A DNA stretch of 64,000 nucleotides from Butyrivibrio sp. (GCA_017535785.1 JAFXTN010000032.1:1-64000), one strand, 5' to 3'. Numbered from the stretch's first letter, positions 54,527 through 63,950 are shown. Program-made: numbers and translations. The notes: generated by a model from the sequence alone, not told the origin.

Positions 54527-57289
54527 ATGAGAAGAAAGAGATTTGTTTCAAAAGAACTTGCTAGGATTTTATTATCAGCCGCTATGGTGTTTACTCCGAT
54601 TGTTGTAGGCATGACAATGAAAGTGGATTCGTATGCTGCCGAGGAGAGTACTGATGATGGAACAAAAGAGGTAGCAATTGAGCCTTCACAGGAAAGTACA
54701 TCAGAGGATGCATCTGAGGCAGCGACGGAACCGGCACCAGAGGTGGCGCCGGAGATTGCGCCTGAGACTACAGAAGAGACTGTGCCGGAGACTGAACAGG
54801 CGACTGCTCCTGAATCAGAACCTGAAGCTGTGTCTTCGACAGGTGACTATGTTGAAACCAACAATGGAAAGATCAACACAAATTATTCTACTGTTGGTGT
54901 CAATGACGGTACGATCTTAAACAATAACGGGCTTGTTTTTACCAATACCGCTGAGATAGTAAATAACGACAAAAACGGAGTTGTTGGTGAAAATAATTCG
55001 AGGGTTATAAGTAATAATGGTGTTGTAGGTGAAAACAAGAGTGATGTCATCGATAATAATAATACTGTTAACATCAACAGAGATCGCATTATCAACAACA
55101 ATTATTATGTTGAACTAAATGATACGGATGCCACTATTATCAATAACGCAGGTCGTGTTTTATGCAATGCCGGCTATGTGGACAATAATACTGATATGAT
55201 TGAGAATAATGACAAAGCTGTAGGCAACAATTCGGCTTTGATCATGGCCAATAACGGCGTTGTCGGTGAGAATAGCGGAAACATTGTAGAGAATTATTCC
55301 GAAGCTACTATCGTTGAAGAAGGTGCTGTACAGAATAATTATACGGGTGGTGTTGTTTACGGAAGTGCACTCGATCCTGATGACGCTCGAATCAGCAGCG
55401 CTGTTGTTGCAAATAACAGAGGCGGAACGGTAATTAGTGGAGTTAAATCTGAAGATGATCTGACGATCGGGAATTATTATTACGGTGATCTGAAAAACAC
55501 GGTAGATACACCTGACGGTGAAGTTACCTGCAATGGAACAATACACATTACCAATAAGTATGGTGAAAAAGGCGATACCGACAAAGATTTTGTTACGGTA
55601 GAGAATAGATACAACAGTGTAGAAGTATATGATGCGGATAACACGGATGTTACATACAATGATTTTGTACGTGATGATGTGGATTACGCACAGTATATTC
55701 AGACTGCTAAAAATGGTGAGCCTGTTGAGATTGCCGGAACTATAACTCTCAAGGCAAAAGACGGTTATTCTCTTTCCGATAACGGACAGCTATCCGGAGA
55801 GACAGATAAGATGGCATTTGCTCTCAGCAAGAATGAAGACGGAACTTATACGGTAAACATTTCTTCTCTTACCGGAGATGTTGCGATTTCGCCTGAGATG
55901 CTTAATCTTATTGTTTCTGAGATTAGTGAAGACCACGGTGAAGTAACGAATATAGTAGTCGAAAAAACCGTTCCGAATAATCCCATGAATGAGAGTGTGG
56001 AAAACATAGCGAATAATGAAGCTATGGAGATCAACAGGGGATATGTAAACAGGAATGACGGTATCATTAATGAAAATGCGGATAAAAGCGCTGTTGTGAA
56101 GAATAATTACGGGATTATTATTGATAATAATGCCATTGTTCCTTTTAATTTTGGAAAGGTAGAAAACAATTATTTCTACGTTATCAATCCAACCGGAACT
56201 GTCGTAAACAACAATGAAGGCGGACAGGTATTGGGCGGAAGAACGGGATATGCCATAGATGATCAGGGTAACGGAGACAATTTCGTTATCAACAATCTCG
56301 GAGGAGAAGTAATAAGTGGAAGACTTCCCGAGAATAACTGTGTAGTAGTTAATTTTTATTCCGGGGCTATACGAAGATATGATGAGTTTATGAAATCCGA
56401 ATTTGAAGATGCTAACGCAAAGCATGGAACCATTCATATCGTCAACAGCTTCAGCGATGAGGAGCTTCCGGAAAAAGATTATCTGACAATAGATAATCTG
56501 TATCATTCAGTTGAGATGGAAGAAACAGAGAATATAGATTTTGACTATTCCGGATTTGTGGAGAATGGTACGGATAAGAAGTGGTATACACGGACTAAGG
56601 CAAATTATGAACCTGTAAATATTGAAGGAACTATCACGCTTAAGCCCGCGGAAGGATTTGAACTTTCCGATGACGGACAGCTTTCCGGAGAGACAGATAA
56701 GTATGCTTATAGCCTTAATAAAAACGAAGACGGATCATATACGGTAAGTTTTTCATCGCTTACGGGTAATGTATCGCTTACACTCGAGGATCTTCAGCTT
56801 AAGGTATCCGAAAAAAATAATGAAACAGTTGTTAGTACAGTTGGTGATAAGCCTATTGATGGTGTGTCCGGCGGACAGTCGGATACAGTCTATGTTCCCG
56901 GCGTAGAGAATCCCGGTCTTGGAATGGTATACAGTGTTAACGACGGACCACGCGTATATATTCCCATAGAAGAGAAGACTCGTGCACCCAGAGGCGGAAG
57001 AGACGCTCATTCGTTCAAGGTGCTGGAGTTTGGCTTTGGATCTATTACCGATCTTAGTGTGTCGGTAGTGAAGACTCTTTGCGAAGACGGTACTTTAGCT
57101 AAGAGATGCTATTTTGTTTATGAAGACAAGCTGTATGCCCTGGACATACCTGTTGTTGATACATCATCGACAGAGTACACGGAGGCAATAGATGCGCTGT
57201 CAAAAGAGAGCGGCAAATCAGCGAATTTCATGAAAGTAGCTCAGATATTTGAAAAGGTGGGATTTACCGTTACGGAAGTGGCGCAGTAA
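54527..57289 (+). CDS. Secreted Asn-rich repeat protein, paralogue 4 (double-length)
   Basis: A 920-residue protein. Signal peptide (about 1-36), then a Pro/Glu/Thr/Ala-rich stalk (40-105). It contains two full modules: Asn-rich repeats (110-310) plus the shared domain (about 335-460), then repeats again (about 490-600) plus a second shared domain (620-770). The C-terminal domain (VKTLCEDGTLAKRCYFVYED) matches that of paralogue 1. The structure shows internal duplication of a whole repeat-plus-domain unit. Ribosome binding site aaaggagaggg. Confidence 0.82.
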   Translation: MRRKRFVSKELARILLSAAMVFTPIVVGMTMKVDSYAAEESTDDGTKEVAIEPSQESTSEDASEAATEPAPEVAPEIAPETTEETVPETEQATAPESEPEAVSSTGDYVETNNGKINTNYSTVGVNDGTILNNNGLVFTNTAEIVNNDKNGVVGENNSRVISNNGVVGENKSDVIDNNNTVNINRDRIINNNYYVELNDTDATIINNAGRVLCNAGYVDNNTDMIENNDKAVGNNSALIMANNGVVGENSGNIVENYSEATIVEEGAVQNNYTGGVVYGSALDPDDARISSAVVANNRGGTVISGVKSEDDLTIGNYYYGDLKNTVDTPDGEVTCNGTIHITNKYGEKGDTDKDFVTVENRYNSVEVYDADNTDVTYNDFVRDDVDYAQYIQTAKNGEPVEIAGTITLKAKDGYSLSDNGQLSGETDKMAFALSKNEDGTYTVNISSLTGDVAISPEMLNLIVSEISEDHGEVTNIVVEKTVPNNPMNESVENIANNEAMEINRGYVNRNDGIINENADKSAVVKNNYGIIIDNNAIVPFNFGKVENNYFYVINPTGTVVNNNEGGQVLGGRTGYAIDDQGNGDNFVINNLGGEVISGRLPENNCVVVNFYSGAIRRYDEFMKSEFEDANAKHGTIHIVNSFSDEELPEKDYLTIDNLYHSVEMEETENIDFDYSGFVENGTDKKWYTRTKANYEPVNIEGTITLKPAEGFELSDDGQLSGETDKYAYSLNKNEDGSYTVSFSSLTGNVSLTLEDLQLKVSEKNNETVVSTVGDKPIDGVSGGQSDTVYVPGVENPGLGMVYSVNDGPRVYIPIEEKTRAPRGGRDAHSFKVLEFGFGSITDLSVSVVKTLCEDGTLAKRCYFVYEDKLYALDIPVVDTSSTEYTEAIDALSKESGKSANFMKVAQIFEKVGFTVTEVAQ

Positions 57290-57300
57290 TAAAACGTAAT

Positions 57301-57314
57301 GCAACATATGTTGC
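57301..57314. repeat. Perfect 14-bp palindrome
   Basis: gcaacatatgttgc lies 11 bases after the stop of paralogue 4. Could be a regulator site or the start of an RNA hairpin. Confidence 0.4.
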
Positions 57315-57351
57315 AAATGTTAAAAAATACAGCATAATATAACAAATATAT

Positions 57352-57388
57352 AATCCTCGGAAACCCATGATGGTTTCTGGGGATTTTT
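57352..57388 (+). terminator. Rho-independent terminator
   Basis: Stem parts aatcc and gaaacc pair with ggtttc and ggatt, then five T. Ends the repeat-protein operon. Confidence 0.82.
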
Positions 57389-57460
57389 GTTATCTTTGGA
57401 TATGATATTAATGCAAGTGAAACAAATATAAAAATATTTTTAATAATTATTAAAAAATAG

Positions 57461-57488
57461 TTGCAATATATAAAAATTATGTTACTAT
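57461..57488 (+). promoter_or_regulatory. Promoter of the small ORF
   Basis: TTGCAA (57461-57466), 16-base spacer, TACTAT (57483-57488), about 45 bases before the small ORF's start. Confidence 0.6.
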
Positions 57489-57533
57489 ATAAATACACAC
57501 TTTAAATATATATAAAAGGAAAGGGTACACGCT

Positions 57534-57713
57534 ATGGGGAAAGAAATGTATATCAATTCACACATTCAGGTAGTAAAAGGGAATTATATCTTTTCAGATG
57601 AGATTGAGAAAGTAAGGAGTGGGGATTGCGAATCTAACGTACATGTACGTGAAGGCAAAAATCCTTGGTATTCTCAGAGTATACTAGCCAAATTATGCAG
57701 AAAGAATTATTGA
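57534..57713 (+). CDS. Small orphan protein, 59 residues
   Basis: The frame reads ATG GGG AAA GAA ATG and ends in TGA, giving 59 residues: a start MGKEMYINSHIQVVKGNYIF, a middle segment DEIEKVRSGDCESNVHVREG and an end SILAKLCRKNY. It has a promoter, an aaaaggaaaggg ribosome binding site and its own terminator, which together argue that it is expressed. It is charged, with no signal peptide or membrane helix. No family recognised. Confidence 0.6.
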   Translation: MGKEMYINSHIQVVKGNYIFSDEIEKVRSGDCESNVHVREGKNPWYSQSILAKLCRKNY

Positions 57714-57736
57714 TACAGTAATTCTTATAATATAAA

Positions 57737-57775
57737 AAGTCCCATCGGGCTGTTAGCTCGGTGGGACTTATCTTT
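57737..57775. terminator. Bidirectional-type terminator
   Basis: An 11-bp stem, aagtcccatcg with cggtgggactt (one G-U pair). It lies between the small ORF and the convergent 57788 gene, with A and T tracts on either side. Confidence 0.82.
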
Positions 57776-57787
57776 GTTTATAAGATA

Positions 57788-59842
57788 TTATTTAACCTTA
57801 AGTTCTTGTCCGACTTTGATGCTGTTAGCATCCTTGAGGACATCTTTATTGAGATCATAGATCACTGACCACTTATTTCCGTCGCCGTATACAGCAGCAG
57901 CGATCTTCCAGAGATTGTCGCCGGAAACAACAACATATGTATCTGCGGAAGGCTGTGTCTCTACGGGAGCAGCTTCGGCTGCCGGAGCAGTCTCAGCGGG
58001 TGCCTCAGCAGGTGTAGCTTCGGTTGTAGGTGCTGTTTCAGCAGGAGCGGCCTCGGTCTTTGTTTCTTCCTTGGTGGGCTCGGCTTTCTTTTCTTCAGTC
58101 TTAGCTTCGGGAGCCTGAGCGCCTGTTCCGTTCTGAACGGCTGCCTTTGCGTCAGCTATTGTAGCTGCATCTGTTGCGGATGTGATGATCGTCTGGTCGC
58201 CGCGAACCTTGCCGTACTGAGCGGATGATACGTTTCCGCCAAGAACTTCTTTTACATAGTCCATAACAGCTTCGTCCATGACGATACCTGTGTCGTACTG
58301 CGAGCTAGCATTTGCGAATGCATAGTATGTATCACCGCCTGCTGCACAGAAGTTGTTTGTAACAACCGCATAAGTATCATTCATGTTGAAGGGCTTATCG
58401 TTGATGCTCTGGATAGTCACACGACTGATCTTGGAAGGAGCGTAGTAGGTTGACTTAGGATAAGCTGCGCCCTGAGCAAAAGGCTTGGTTGTATCAAGGA
58501 TGAACTTGATGCCTGATGTCTGAGGATATCCGCCTACTGCTTCCGGTGCTGCGAATGTGGAAGCTTCAAGAGCCTCAAGGAGCTCAGCACCTGTTACATA
58601 AACAACGGCAACTGTGTTTCCGAAAGGAAGAACAGTGTTGAGGTCAGCTTTTGTAACGTCGCCGGCTTTGATAGTAGCTCTGATCCCGCCACCGTTTGTG
58701 ATCGCAACAACATGATCCTTATCAACTGTTACGGCACCGTCTGTCTTAAGAACGCTCCACAAAAGAGCATCTGTGATGAGGTCACCTAAGTTTGTCTCCT
58801 GGGTTCTGTTTCCGGGAGCCTTGTTTCCGTCGAGGAGAACTTCGCTCTTTGCGAACTTAACATTGTATTCTGCATCAACTTTTTTGATGATCTCTGTAGC
58901 TGCAGCATTTGCTGTAACTTCGTTCTGGAGACCGTCAAGTGTGATGAGGAAATCATCCTCGATCTTCTTGGAAGCATTGTCGATGATAACAACGCCGATG
59001 TTTTCGATCTTTGTTCCTGTAGAAAGAACAGGCTCGTTCTTGGCACCCTTGGTCATAACGGTGTGAGAGTGGCCGTCAAGGATAAGATCGATGCCCTTTG
59101 TCTTTGCGTACATATCAATACTTCTGTGTCCATCGGGTGCTGACTCTTCGTCAACGCCGAGGTGTGCAAGACATATAACAAGATCTGCGCCCTGAGCCTT
59201 CAAAGCATCTGTCTGCTCCTGAGCGCATTTATAGATATCTGATTTTGAAAGGAATGTGATTCCCTGGATAAGTCCGGGATTAACCTTAGTCTGTGTCTCG
59301 GGTGTTTCCATTCCGAAGAATCCGATCTTGATCCCGGATCCGTTAGTATATAAATAATTGGGATCGTAAATGGGATTGCCGTTTGCATCAAGCACGTTCG
59401 CACAAAGAACTTTGAACTTTGCCTGAGCAAGATTTGATCTGAGCTGATCGTAGCCGTAATCAAATTCGTGATTTCCGAGTGTGACAATATCGTAATCTGC
59501 GGCATTCATCAGTGTTACGGCACTAGCACCCTTTGATGTGCTAACGTAAGGTGTTCCCTGACTGAAATCTCCCGAATCTACAAGGAGAACGTCAGCGCCT
59601 CTGCCTGCAAGATTTTGCTTTACAGAAGCGACACTTGCATACTTTCCGACTGCGCCGTGAACATCGTTGGTCTGAAGGATCACGGTCTTACCGGAGAGGT
59701 CAGCGGGGATGTCTGCGATAGTTTTGACATCGGCAGGTGCATCATAAGCTGCTACATTAAGCGTAGGTACGCATAATGCAAGGAAGAGCGCGATAGAAAG
59801 CGCTGATGCAAGAAGCCTAGTCATTTTGGTGATAGTTTTCAT
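57788..59842 (-). CDS. Secreted 5'-nucleotidase/UshA-type phosphatase with LysM
   Basis: A 684-residue secreted enzyme with signal peptide (about 1-32). The N-terminal metallophosphatase domain has LQTNDVHGAV near 58, LLVDSGDFSQG near 84, TLGNHEFDYG near 124, CLAHLGVDEES and DGHSHTVMT near 258. The 5'-nucleotidase C domain (about 335-520) has the substrate motifs NLGDLITDALL, ITNGGGIRATI and LPFGNTVAVVYV. An Ala/Glu/Pro/Thr-rich linker leads to a LysM (YVVVSGDNLWKIAAAVYG) for peptidoglycan binding. Salvages nucleotides at the wall. It is the complete relative of the two shorter phosphatases at 46823 and 48518. Confidence 0.92.
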   Translation of the reverse strand: MKTITKMTRLLASALSIALFLALCVPTLNVAAYDAPADVKTIADIPADLSGKTVILQTNDVHGAVGKYASVASVKQNLAGRGADVLLVDSGDFSQGTPYVSTSKGASAVTLMNAADYDIVTLGNHEFDYGYDQLRSNLAQAKFKVLCANVLDANGNPIYDPNYLYTNGSGIKIGFFGMETPETQTKVNPGLIQGITFLSKSDIYKCAQEQTDALKAQGADLVICLAHLGVDEESAPDGHRSIDMYAKTKGIDLILDGHSHTVMTKGAKNEPVLSTGTKIENIGVVIIDNASKKIEDDFLITLDGLQNEVTANAAATEIIKKVDAEYNVKFAKSEVLLDGNKAPGNRTQETNLGDLITDALLWSVLKTDGAVTVDKDHVVAITNGGGIRATIKAGDVTKADLNTVLPFGNTVAVVYVTGAELLEALEASTFAAPEAVGGYPQTSGIKFILDTTKPFAQGAAYPKSTYYAPSKISRVTIQSINDKPFNMNDTYAVVTNNFCAAGGDTYYAFANASSQYDTGIVMDEAVMDYVKEVLGGNVSSAQYGKVRGDQTIITSATDAATIADAKAAVQNGTGAQAPEAKTEEKKAEPTKEETKTEAAPAETAPTTEATPAEAPAETAPAAEAAPVETQPSADTYVVVSGDNLWKIAAAVYGDGNKWSVIYDLNKDVLKDANSIKVGQELKVK

Positions 59843-59901
59843 ACCATACCTCCTTTTTCCTCTTTATATATAGTAATGATTATAACGCATTAGGAAAAAA
59901 A

Positions 59902-60789
59902 TTACTTGGCGCGCTGCCTTATTTTCTTAAGATCTTCGGGAGAAAAAGTGTACTTCTTGTTGCAGAAGTGACAGCACACATCAAAATCTTTGTTTTCTTC
60001 AATCATCTCATCCAGCTCTTTTTTACCGATGAGCATGAGAGCTCTTTCAACTCTGTCCTTATCACAGTTGCAGTAAAAGTTAAGATCGACCTTGTCGGTG
60101 ATCTCGATATCAAAGCCTTCGAGAAGGATGTTAAGAAGCTCCTCGGGAGTCTTTTCAGCTTTGAGGATGTCGGTAACAGAAGTGAACTTTTTGAGATTTT
60201 CCTCGAGGTGATCTATCGTTGCATCGTCCGCAAAAGGAAGGAGCTGAATGATAAAGCCGCCTGCCGCGATCACGGACAGATTCTCTCTTTCTACGAGAAC
60301 GCCAAGTCCCACTGAAGAAGGGGTCTGTTCAGACTTGGAAAAATAGTATGTGAAGTCCTCTGCGACCTCACCTGAAAAAAGAGGTACCTGGCCGACATAA
60401 GGCTCTTTTAACCCCATATCTCTTATGACTGTGAGAGTACCTTCACCGAAACCGCCTCCTACATTGAGGTGACCTGAAGCATTGGGCTCCATGATTACCA
60501 GAGGGTTTATGACATAACCCTTGACGTTTCCGTGTCTGTCAGCGGTTGCGAGCGCACCCTTCATAGGACCGTCGCCGTCTATCTTAACCGTGATGAGATC
60601 GTCGTCGTTGTCCATCATCGTTCCCATCATTACTGTTCCCGTCATGAGTCGTCCGAGTGCGGCTGCGGCGATGGGAGATAGGCCGTGAACCTTTCTTGCG
60701 TACTCCGCAAGGTCTTTTGTTGTAGCCGCAAAGGCTCTGATCTGCGCATTTGCGGCGGTTGCTCTTACCATATAATCTTTATAAGACAT
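59902..60789 (-). CDS. hslO: Redox-regulated chaperone Hsp33
   Basis: A 295-residue Hsp33. The N-terminal domain includes VRATAANAQIRAFAATT, LSPIAAAALGRLMTG and NPLVIMEPN. The C-terminal zinc centre has the CxC (CNCDKD, near 237) and CxxC (CHFC, near 270) pairs. It is activated by oxidation to hold unfolding proteins. Ribosome binding site agagg. Transcribed divergently from rex. Confidence 0.95.
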   Translation of the reverse strand: MSYKDYMVRATAANAQIRAFAATTKDLAEYARKVHGLSPIAAAALGRLMTGTVMMGTMMDNDDDLITVKIDGDGPMKGALATADRHGNVKGYVINPLVIMEPNASGHLNVGGGFGEGTLTVIRDMGLKEPYVGQVPLFSGEVAEDFTYYFSKSEQTPSSVGLGVLVERENLSVIAAGGFIIQLLPFADDATIDHLEENLKKFTSVTDILKAEKTPEELLNILLEGFDIEITDKVDLNFYCNCDKDRVERALMLIGKKELDEMIEENKDFDVCCHFCNKKYTFSPEDLKKIRQRAK

Positions 60790-60893
60790 AAATAAACCTC
60801 TTTCTGCTTACGTGTTGTATTCACTATGATAAATGTTTTTGCTGGTTGTGTAAATGAGGCTTGCTATGAGTGCGGGATAAGCCTTTTTTACAA

Positions 60894-60922
60894 TTGACAT
60901 ACTTTTAACGCGCGGCTATAAT
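60894..60922 (+). promoter_or_regulatory. Consensus sigma-A promoter of rex
   Basis: TTGACA (60894-60899), 17-base spacer, TATAAT (60917-60922), a perfect match to consensus. The Rex operator starts four bases downstream. Confidence 0.93.
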
Positions 60923-60926
60923 TGAC

Positions 60927-60944
60927 TTGTGGAATTCTTAACAA
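60927..60944 (+). promoter_or_regulatory. Rex operator
   Basis: TTGTGGAATTCTTAACAA closely fits the Rex site TTGTTAA-N4-TTAACAA: the right half is perfect and the left half differs at two positions. It covers the expected transcription start, so Rex probably represses itself when NADH is low. Confidence 0.82.
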
Positions 60945-60992
60945 TCCATTCGGATGTTGATTCCGCTTAATAATTATGAGGAGGAGCTGAAT

Positions 60993-61649
60993 ATGGCAGA
61001 AAAAGAGATTTCTCAAGCCGTCATAGGGAGACTCCCACGTTATTTCAGATATTTAGGTGACCTTAAGGAAAAGGGTGTCGAGAGGATTTCTTCTCAGGAA
61101 CTCAGCGAATTAATGAAGGTTACTGCTTCCCAGATCAGGCAGGATTTTAATAATTTCGGCGGATTTGGACAGCAGGGATATGGATATAATGTCGGCTATC
61201 TTTATGATGAGATAAGTAAGATACTCGGCATCGACAAGGAGCACAGTCTTGTTATCATCGGTGCGGGACATCTTGGTAAGGCTATCGCGGGGTACACCAA
61301 TTTTACAAGAAGAGGATTTGTTTTCAAGGGAGCGTTCGACCGTGATCCGTCGCTTTTCGGTACTAAGATAAGAGACGTTGAGGTCCGCCCCATTGATGAG
61401 GTCGAAGATTTTGTCCGCAAGAACAAGATAGAAATAGCTGTGCTTACGATCCCCAAGGATCAGGCGGTGCCTATGGCACACAGACTTTCTGAGTGTGGGA
61501 TCAAGGCTATATGGAACTTCGCGCACGTAGATCTCGAGGTTCCGAGCTCTATACAGGTGGAAAACGTACATTTATCTGACAGTTTGATGAAATTATCGTA
61601 TAATATTAACAGATACGAACAAACATTAAACCCGGGTGAGAAAAAGTAA
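60993..61649 (+). CDS. rex: Redox-sensing transcriptional repressor Rex
   Basis: A 218-residue Rex. The N-terminal winged helix includes AVIGRLPRYFRYLGDLKEKG and ITSSQIRQDF-like VTASQIRQDFNNFGGFGQQGYGY. The Rossmann NAD(H) site is LVIIGAGHLGKAIAGY near residue 90. It senses the NADH/NAD+ ratio. The start at 60993 follows gaggaggag; the in-frame ATG at 60954 would put the operator very close and has no ribosome binding site. The stop is shared with the next start (61649). Confidence 0.95.
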   Translation: MAEKEISQAVIGRLPRYFRYLGDLKEKGVERISSQELSELMKVTASQIRQDFNNFGGFGQQGYGYNVGYLYDEISKILGIDKEHSLVIIGAGHLGKAIAGYTNFTRRGFVFKGAFDRDPSLFGTKIRDVEVRPIDEVEDFVRKNKIEIAVLTIPKDQAVPMAHRLSECGIKAIWNFAHVDLEVPSSIQVENVHLSDSLMKLSYNINRYEQTLNPGEKK

Positions 61650-62308
61650 TGGCAAAAGACAATAAAGTCTATATGTCTGCGCTTGAAGGGAAGAAGATTC
61701 CCATTCTGACGCTTGATAACAAATGGCATCAGCTTTTTACACAGACGGAAATGTCGCCTGAGATCAAAGAGCTGGCGGATCAACTTAATGCACTGGTCGA
61801 GAGGGATTCCAAGCTTCGAGGAGAGACTAAGGATATCAAGAAGCTTAAGAAGAAACTCCTTGGTGAGATCGTCCCGCTTCGCGATAAGGCCGGTAAGAGT
61901 GACAATCCCGCTATCGAGAAAGAGATACAGGATAGAACGAGGCTTATCTCTGAGTGCAACGAGAGGATTGATTCTTACAGCGACGAGCTGGCTGGGCTTT
62001 CCAGAGAGATATACGACGTGGATTATAAGCTTATGGTAGAGACTATGAACGTTTGCTACGAAAGGCTTCATGACAACACCGAATATATCCTCGAGCTTGA
62101 TGATTGGGTATCCAAGGTGAGAGTTGAGCTCAAGAAGAACATAATCCATATGCAGGAAGCTGAGCTTGAGAATTACAATCTGTATTCTTACATGCATCAG
62201 ATATTCGGACCGGAGGTCATGGAGATATTCGATCTTAAATACGATCCGAACAGAAGACATCCTATCAGAAGGCCGAGAAGTGCACAGGATGGCGATTTTA
62301 TAGAATAA
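61649..62308 (+). CDS. Coiled-coil protein of unknown function
   Basis: A 219-residue cytosolic protein. It is rich in Lys, Glu and Leu, with two long predicted coiled-coil helices (about 35-65 and 80-135: SPEIKELADQLNALVERD, IEKEIQDRTRLISECNERID). The end is basic (RRHPIRRPRS). It starts on the last base of rex, so the two are coupled. No family recognised. Its place between rex and nnr suggests a link to redox control, but this is context only. Confidence 0.75.
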   Translation: MAKDNKVYMSALEGKKIPILTLDNKWHQLFTQTEMSPEIKELADQLNALVERDSKLRGETKDIKKLKKKLLGEIVPLRDKAGKSDNPAIEKEIQDRTRLISECNERIDSYSDELAGLSREIYDVDYKLMVETMNVCYERLHDNTEYILELDDWVSKVRVELKKNIIHMQEAELENYNLYSYMHQIFGPEVMEIFDLKYDPNRRHPIRRPRSAQDGDFIE

Positions 62309-62320
62309 TGTTGATTTATA

Positions 62321-62342
62321 GGCTGCCCTTGGGCAGCCTTTT
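62321..62342 (+). terminator. Short terminator or attenuator
   Basis: An 8-bp perfect stem, ggctgccc with gggcagcc, then four T. Only 40 bases before nnr, so it may give partial read-through from the rex operon. Confidence 0.75.
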
Positions 62343-62382
62343 GCGCAAATAAAGGAAAGAAAAAAGAAAAGGGGAAACTACT

Positions 62383-63939
62383 ATGAGATATGCAGTCACT
62401 AGCAGTGAGATGAAGCAGTACGACAGAAACACATCGCAGATCTTTGGAGTACAGACTGAGATCCTCATGGAGAGGGCGTCGCTTTCTGTATGCGATGAGA
62501 TAGACAGGTACACCAAGGAGCGTAATATCACGAGGAAACGCAGAGCGCTAGTCTTTGCGGGAGTCGGTAATAACGGCGGAGACGGTGCATGTATTGCAAG
62601 ACTTCTCAAACAGAGAGGCTATCTTGTAAATCTGTGCGTTATCGGAGATCCCACCAAGTGCAGCGATCTTCTTTTGATGCAACTTAAGATCTGCGGAAGC
62701 TACGGGATCACTACGGACACTTTTTCCAATATAAGAGACAACAAAAGCGTTGCGGATTGGGATATCATAGTAGATGCAATGTTCGGTATAGGGCTTTCAA
62801 GAAATGTCACAGGCACTTACGCGGAAGCGATATCCTATATCAACGATAGCAAAAAAGAAAGACTTGATGACATGTTCGTTGTGTCGGTTGATATTCCGTC
62901 AGGAATAAATGCGGACAACGGCAAAGTCATGGGATGCGCTGTGATGGCGGATTCGACCGTTACCTTTAATCAGGTAAAGATCGGTCATCTTCTTTATCCG
63001 GGCTGTGAGTACACCGGTAAGCTTATCGTTAAGGATGCGGGCATTACGGATGAGAGCTTTTTGACAAAAGAGCCTACGTACTTCTGGTACGATGACGAGG
63101 TGAAGGATCTTTTGCCCGAGAGGAGAAAGGATTCCAATAAGGGAACGAACGGAAAAGTCCTTGTCATTGCGGGTTCTAAGACGATAAGCGGAGCATGTAT
63201 CTTATCTGCGGGCGCTTGTCTTAAGTCCGGAGCGGGCATGGTAATGATATTTACTGCAGCCGAGAACGCGGATGCTGTGAAGACTCTTTTGCCTGAAGCA
63301 CTTCTTAGTACTTACGAGGATTTTGAGCCTATACTTCCCAAGCTTTCGGAAGCGATGAAGTGGTCGAGCTGCGCGGTCATAGGACCGGGTATCGGCGCTG
63401 AAGGGAAAGGCATCGAGCTTGTAAGGACGCTGTTTGAAAATTACGACAAGGATATTGTTGCGGATGCGGATGCACTCAATATAATCGCGGAAGATGAGGG
63501 GCTTAGGAGCCTTGCTTCCAACTATGCGACGGGAGGCAAAAAGCTCATAATAACACCGCACCTTGGAGAGTTTGCGAGACTTTACAATACGAGCGTGGCC
63601 GATTGCAAGGAGCATCTTCTTGAGTATCCCAAGGAGCTTGCAAACGAGCTACACTGCACGGTTATCTGCAAGGATGCGCGCAGCGTCGTAAGTGACAGTA
63701 ATGCTAAAAAGATTTATATTAATATGAGCGGCAACGACGGAATGGCGACCGCAGGCAGCGGAGACGTGCTCACGGGCATTTTGGGAGCGCTTCTTAGCTA
63801 TGATCTTTCGGGATTTGAAGCTGCTTGCCTGGGATCATATATTCACGGAGCCGCAGGCAATATCGCGGCCGGAAGGCACGGTAAGCTGTCTATGACGGCG
63901 TCGGATATTGTTGATGAATTGGAAGACATACTTAAATAA
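62383..63939 (+). CDS. nnr: Bifunctional NAD(P)HX epimerase/dehydratase
   Basis: A 518-residue fusion. Residues 1-210 are the YjeF-N epimerase domain: FAGVGNNGGDGACIARLL near 55, VDAMFGIGLSRNVTG near 130, SVDIPSGINADNG near 168. Residues 230-518 are the ribokinase-like dehydratase: GTNGKVLVIAGSKTISGA near 246, TPHLGEFARLYN near 390 and the ATP-site AGSGDVLTGILGALL near 463. It repairs hydrated NADH and NADPH. Its place beside rex fits an NAD(H) homeostasis neighbourhood. Confidence 0.95.
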   Translation: MRYAVTSSEMKQYDRNTSQIFGVQTEILMERASLSVCDEIDRYTKERNITRKRRALVFAGVGNNGGDGACIARLLKQRGYLVNLCVIGDPTKCSDLLLMQLKICGSYGITTDTFSNIRDNKSVADWDIIVDAMFGIGLSRNVTGTYAEAISYINDSKKERLDDMFVVSVDIPSGINADNGKVMGCAVMADSTVTFNQVKIGHLLYPGCEYTGKLIVKDAGITDESFLTKEPTYFWYDDEVKDLLPERRKDSNKGTNGKVLVIAGSKTISGACILSAGACLKSGAGMVMIFTAAENADAVKTLLPEALLSTYEDFEPILPKLSEAMKWSSCAVIGPGIGAEGKGIELVRTLFENYDKDIVADADALNIIAEDEGLRSLASNYATGGKKLIITPHLGEFARLYNTSVADCKEHLLEYPKELANELHCTVICKDARSVVSDSNAKKIYINMSGNDGMATAGSGDVLTGILGALLSYDLSGFEAACLGSYIHGAAGNIAAGRHGKLSMTASDIVDELEDILK

Positions 63940-63950
63940 GGATCATAAAA

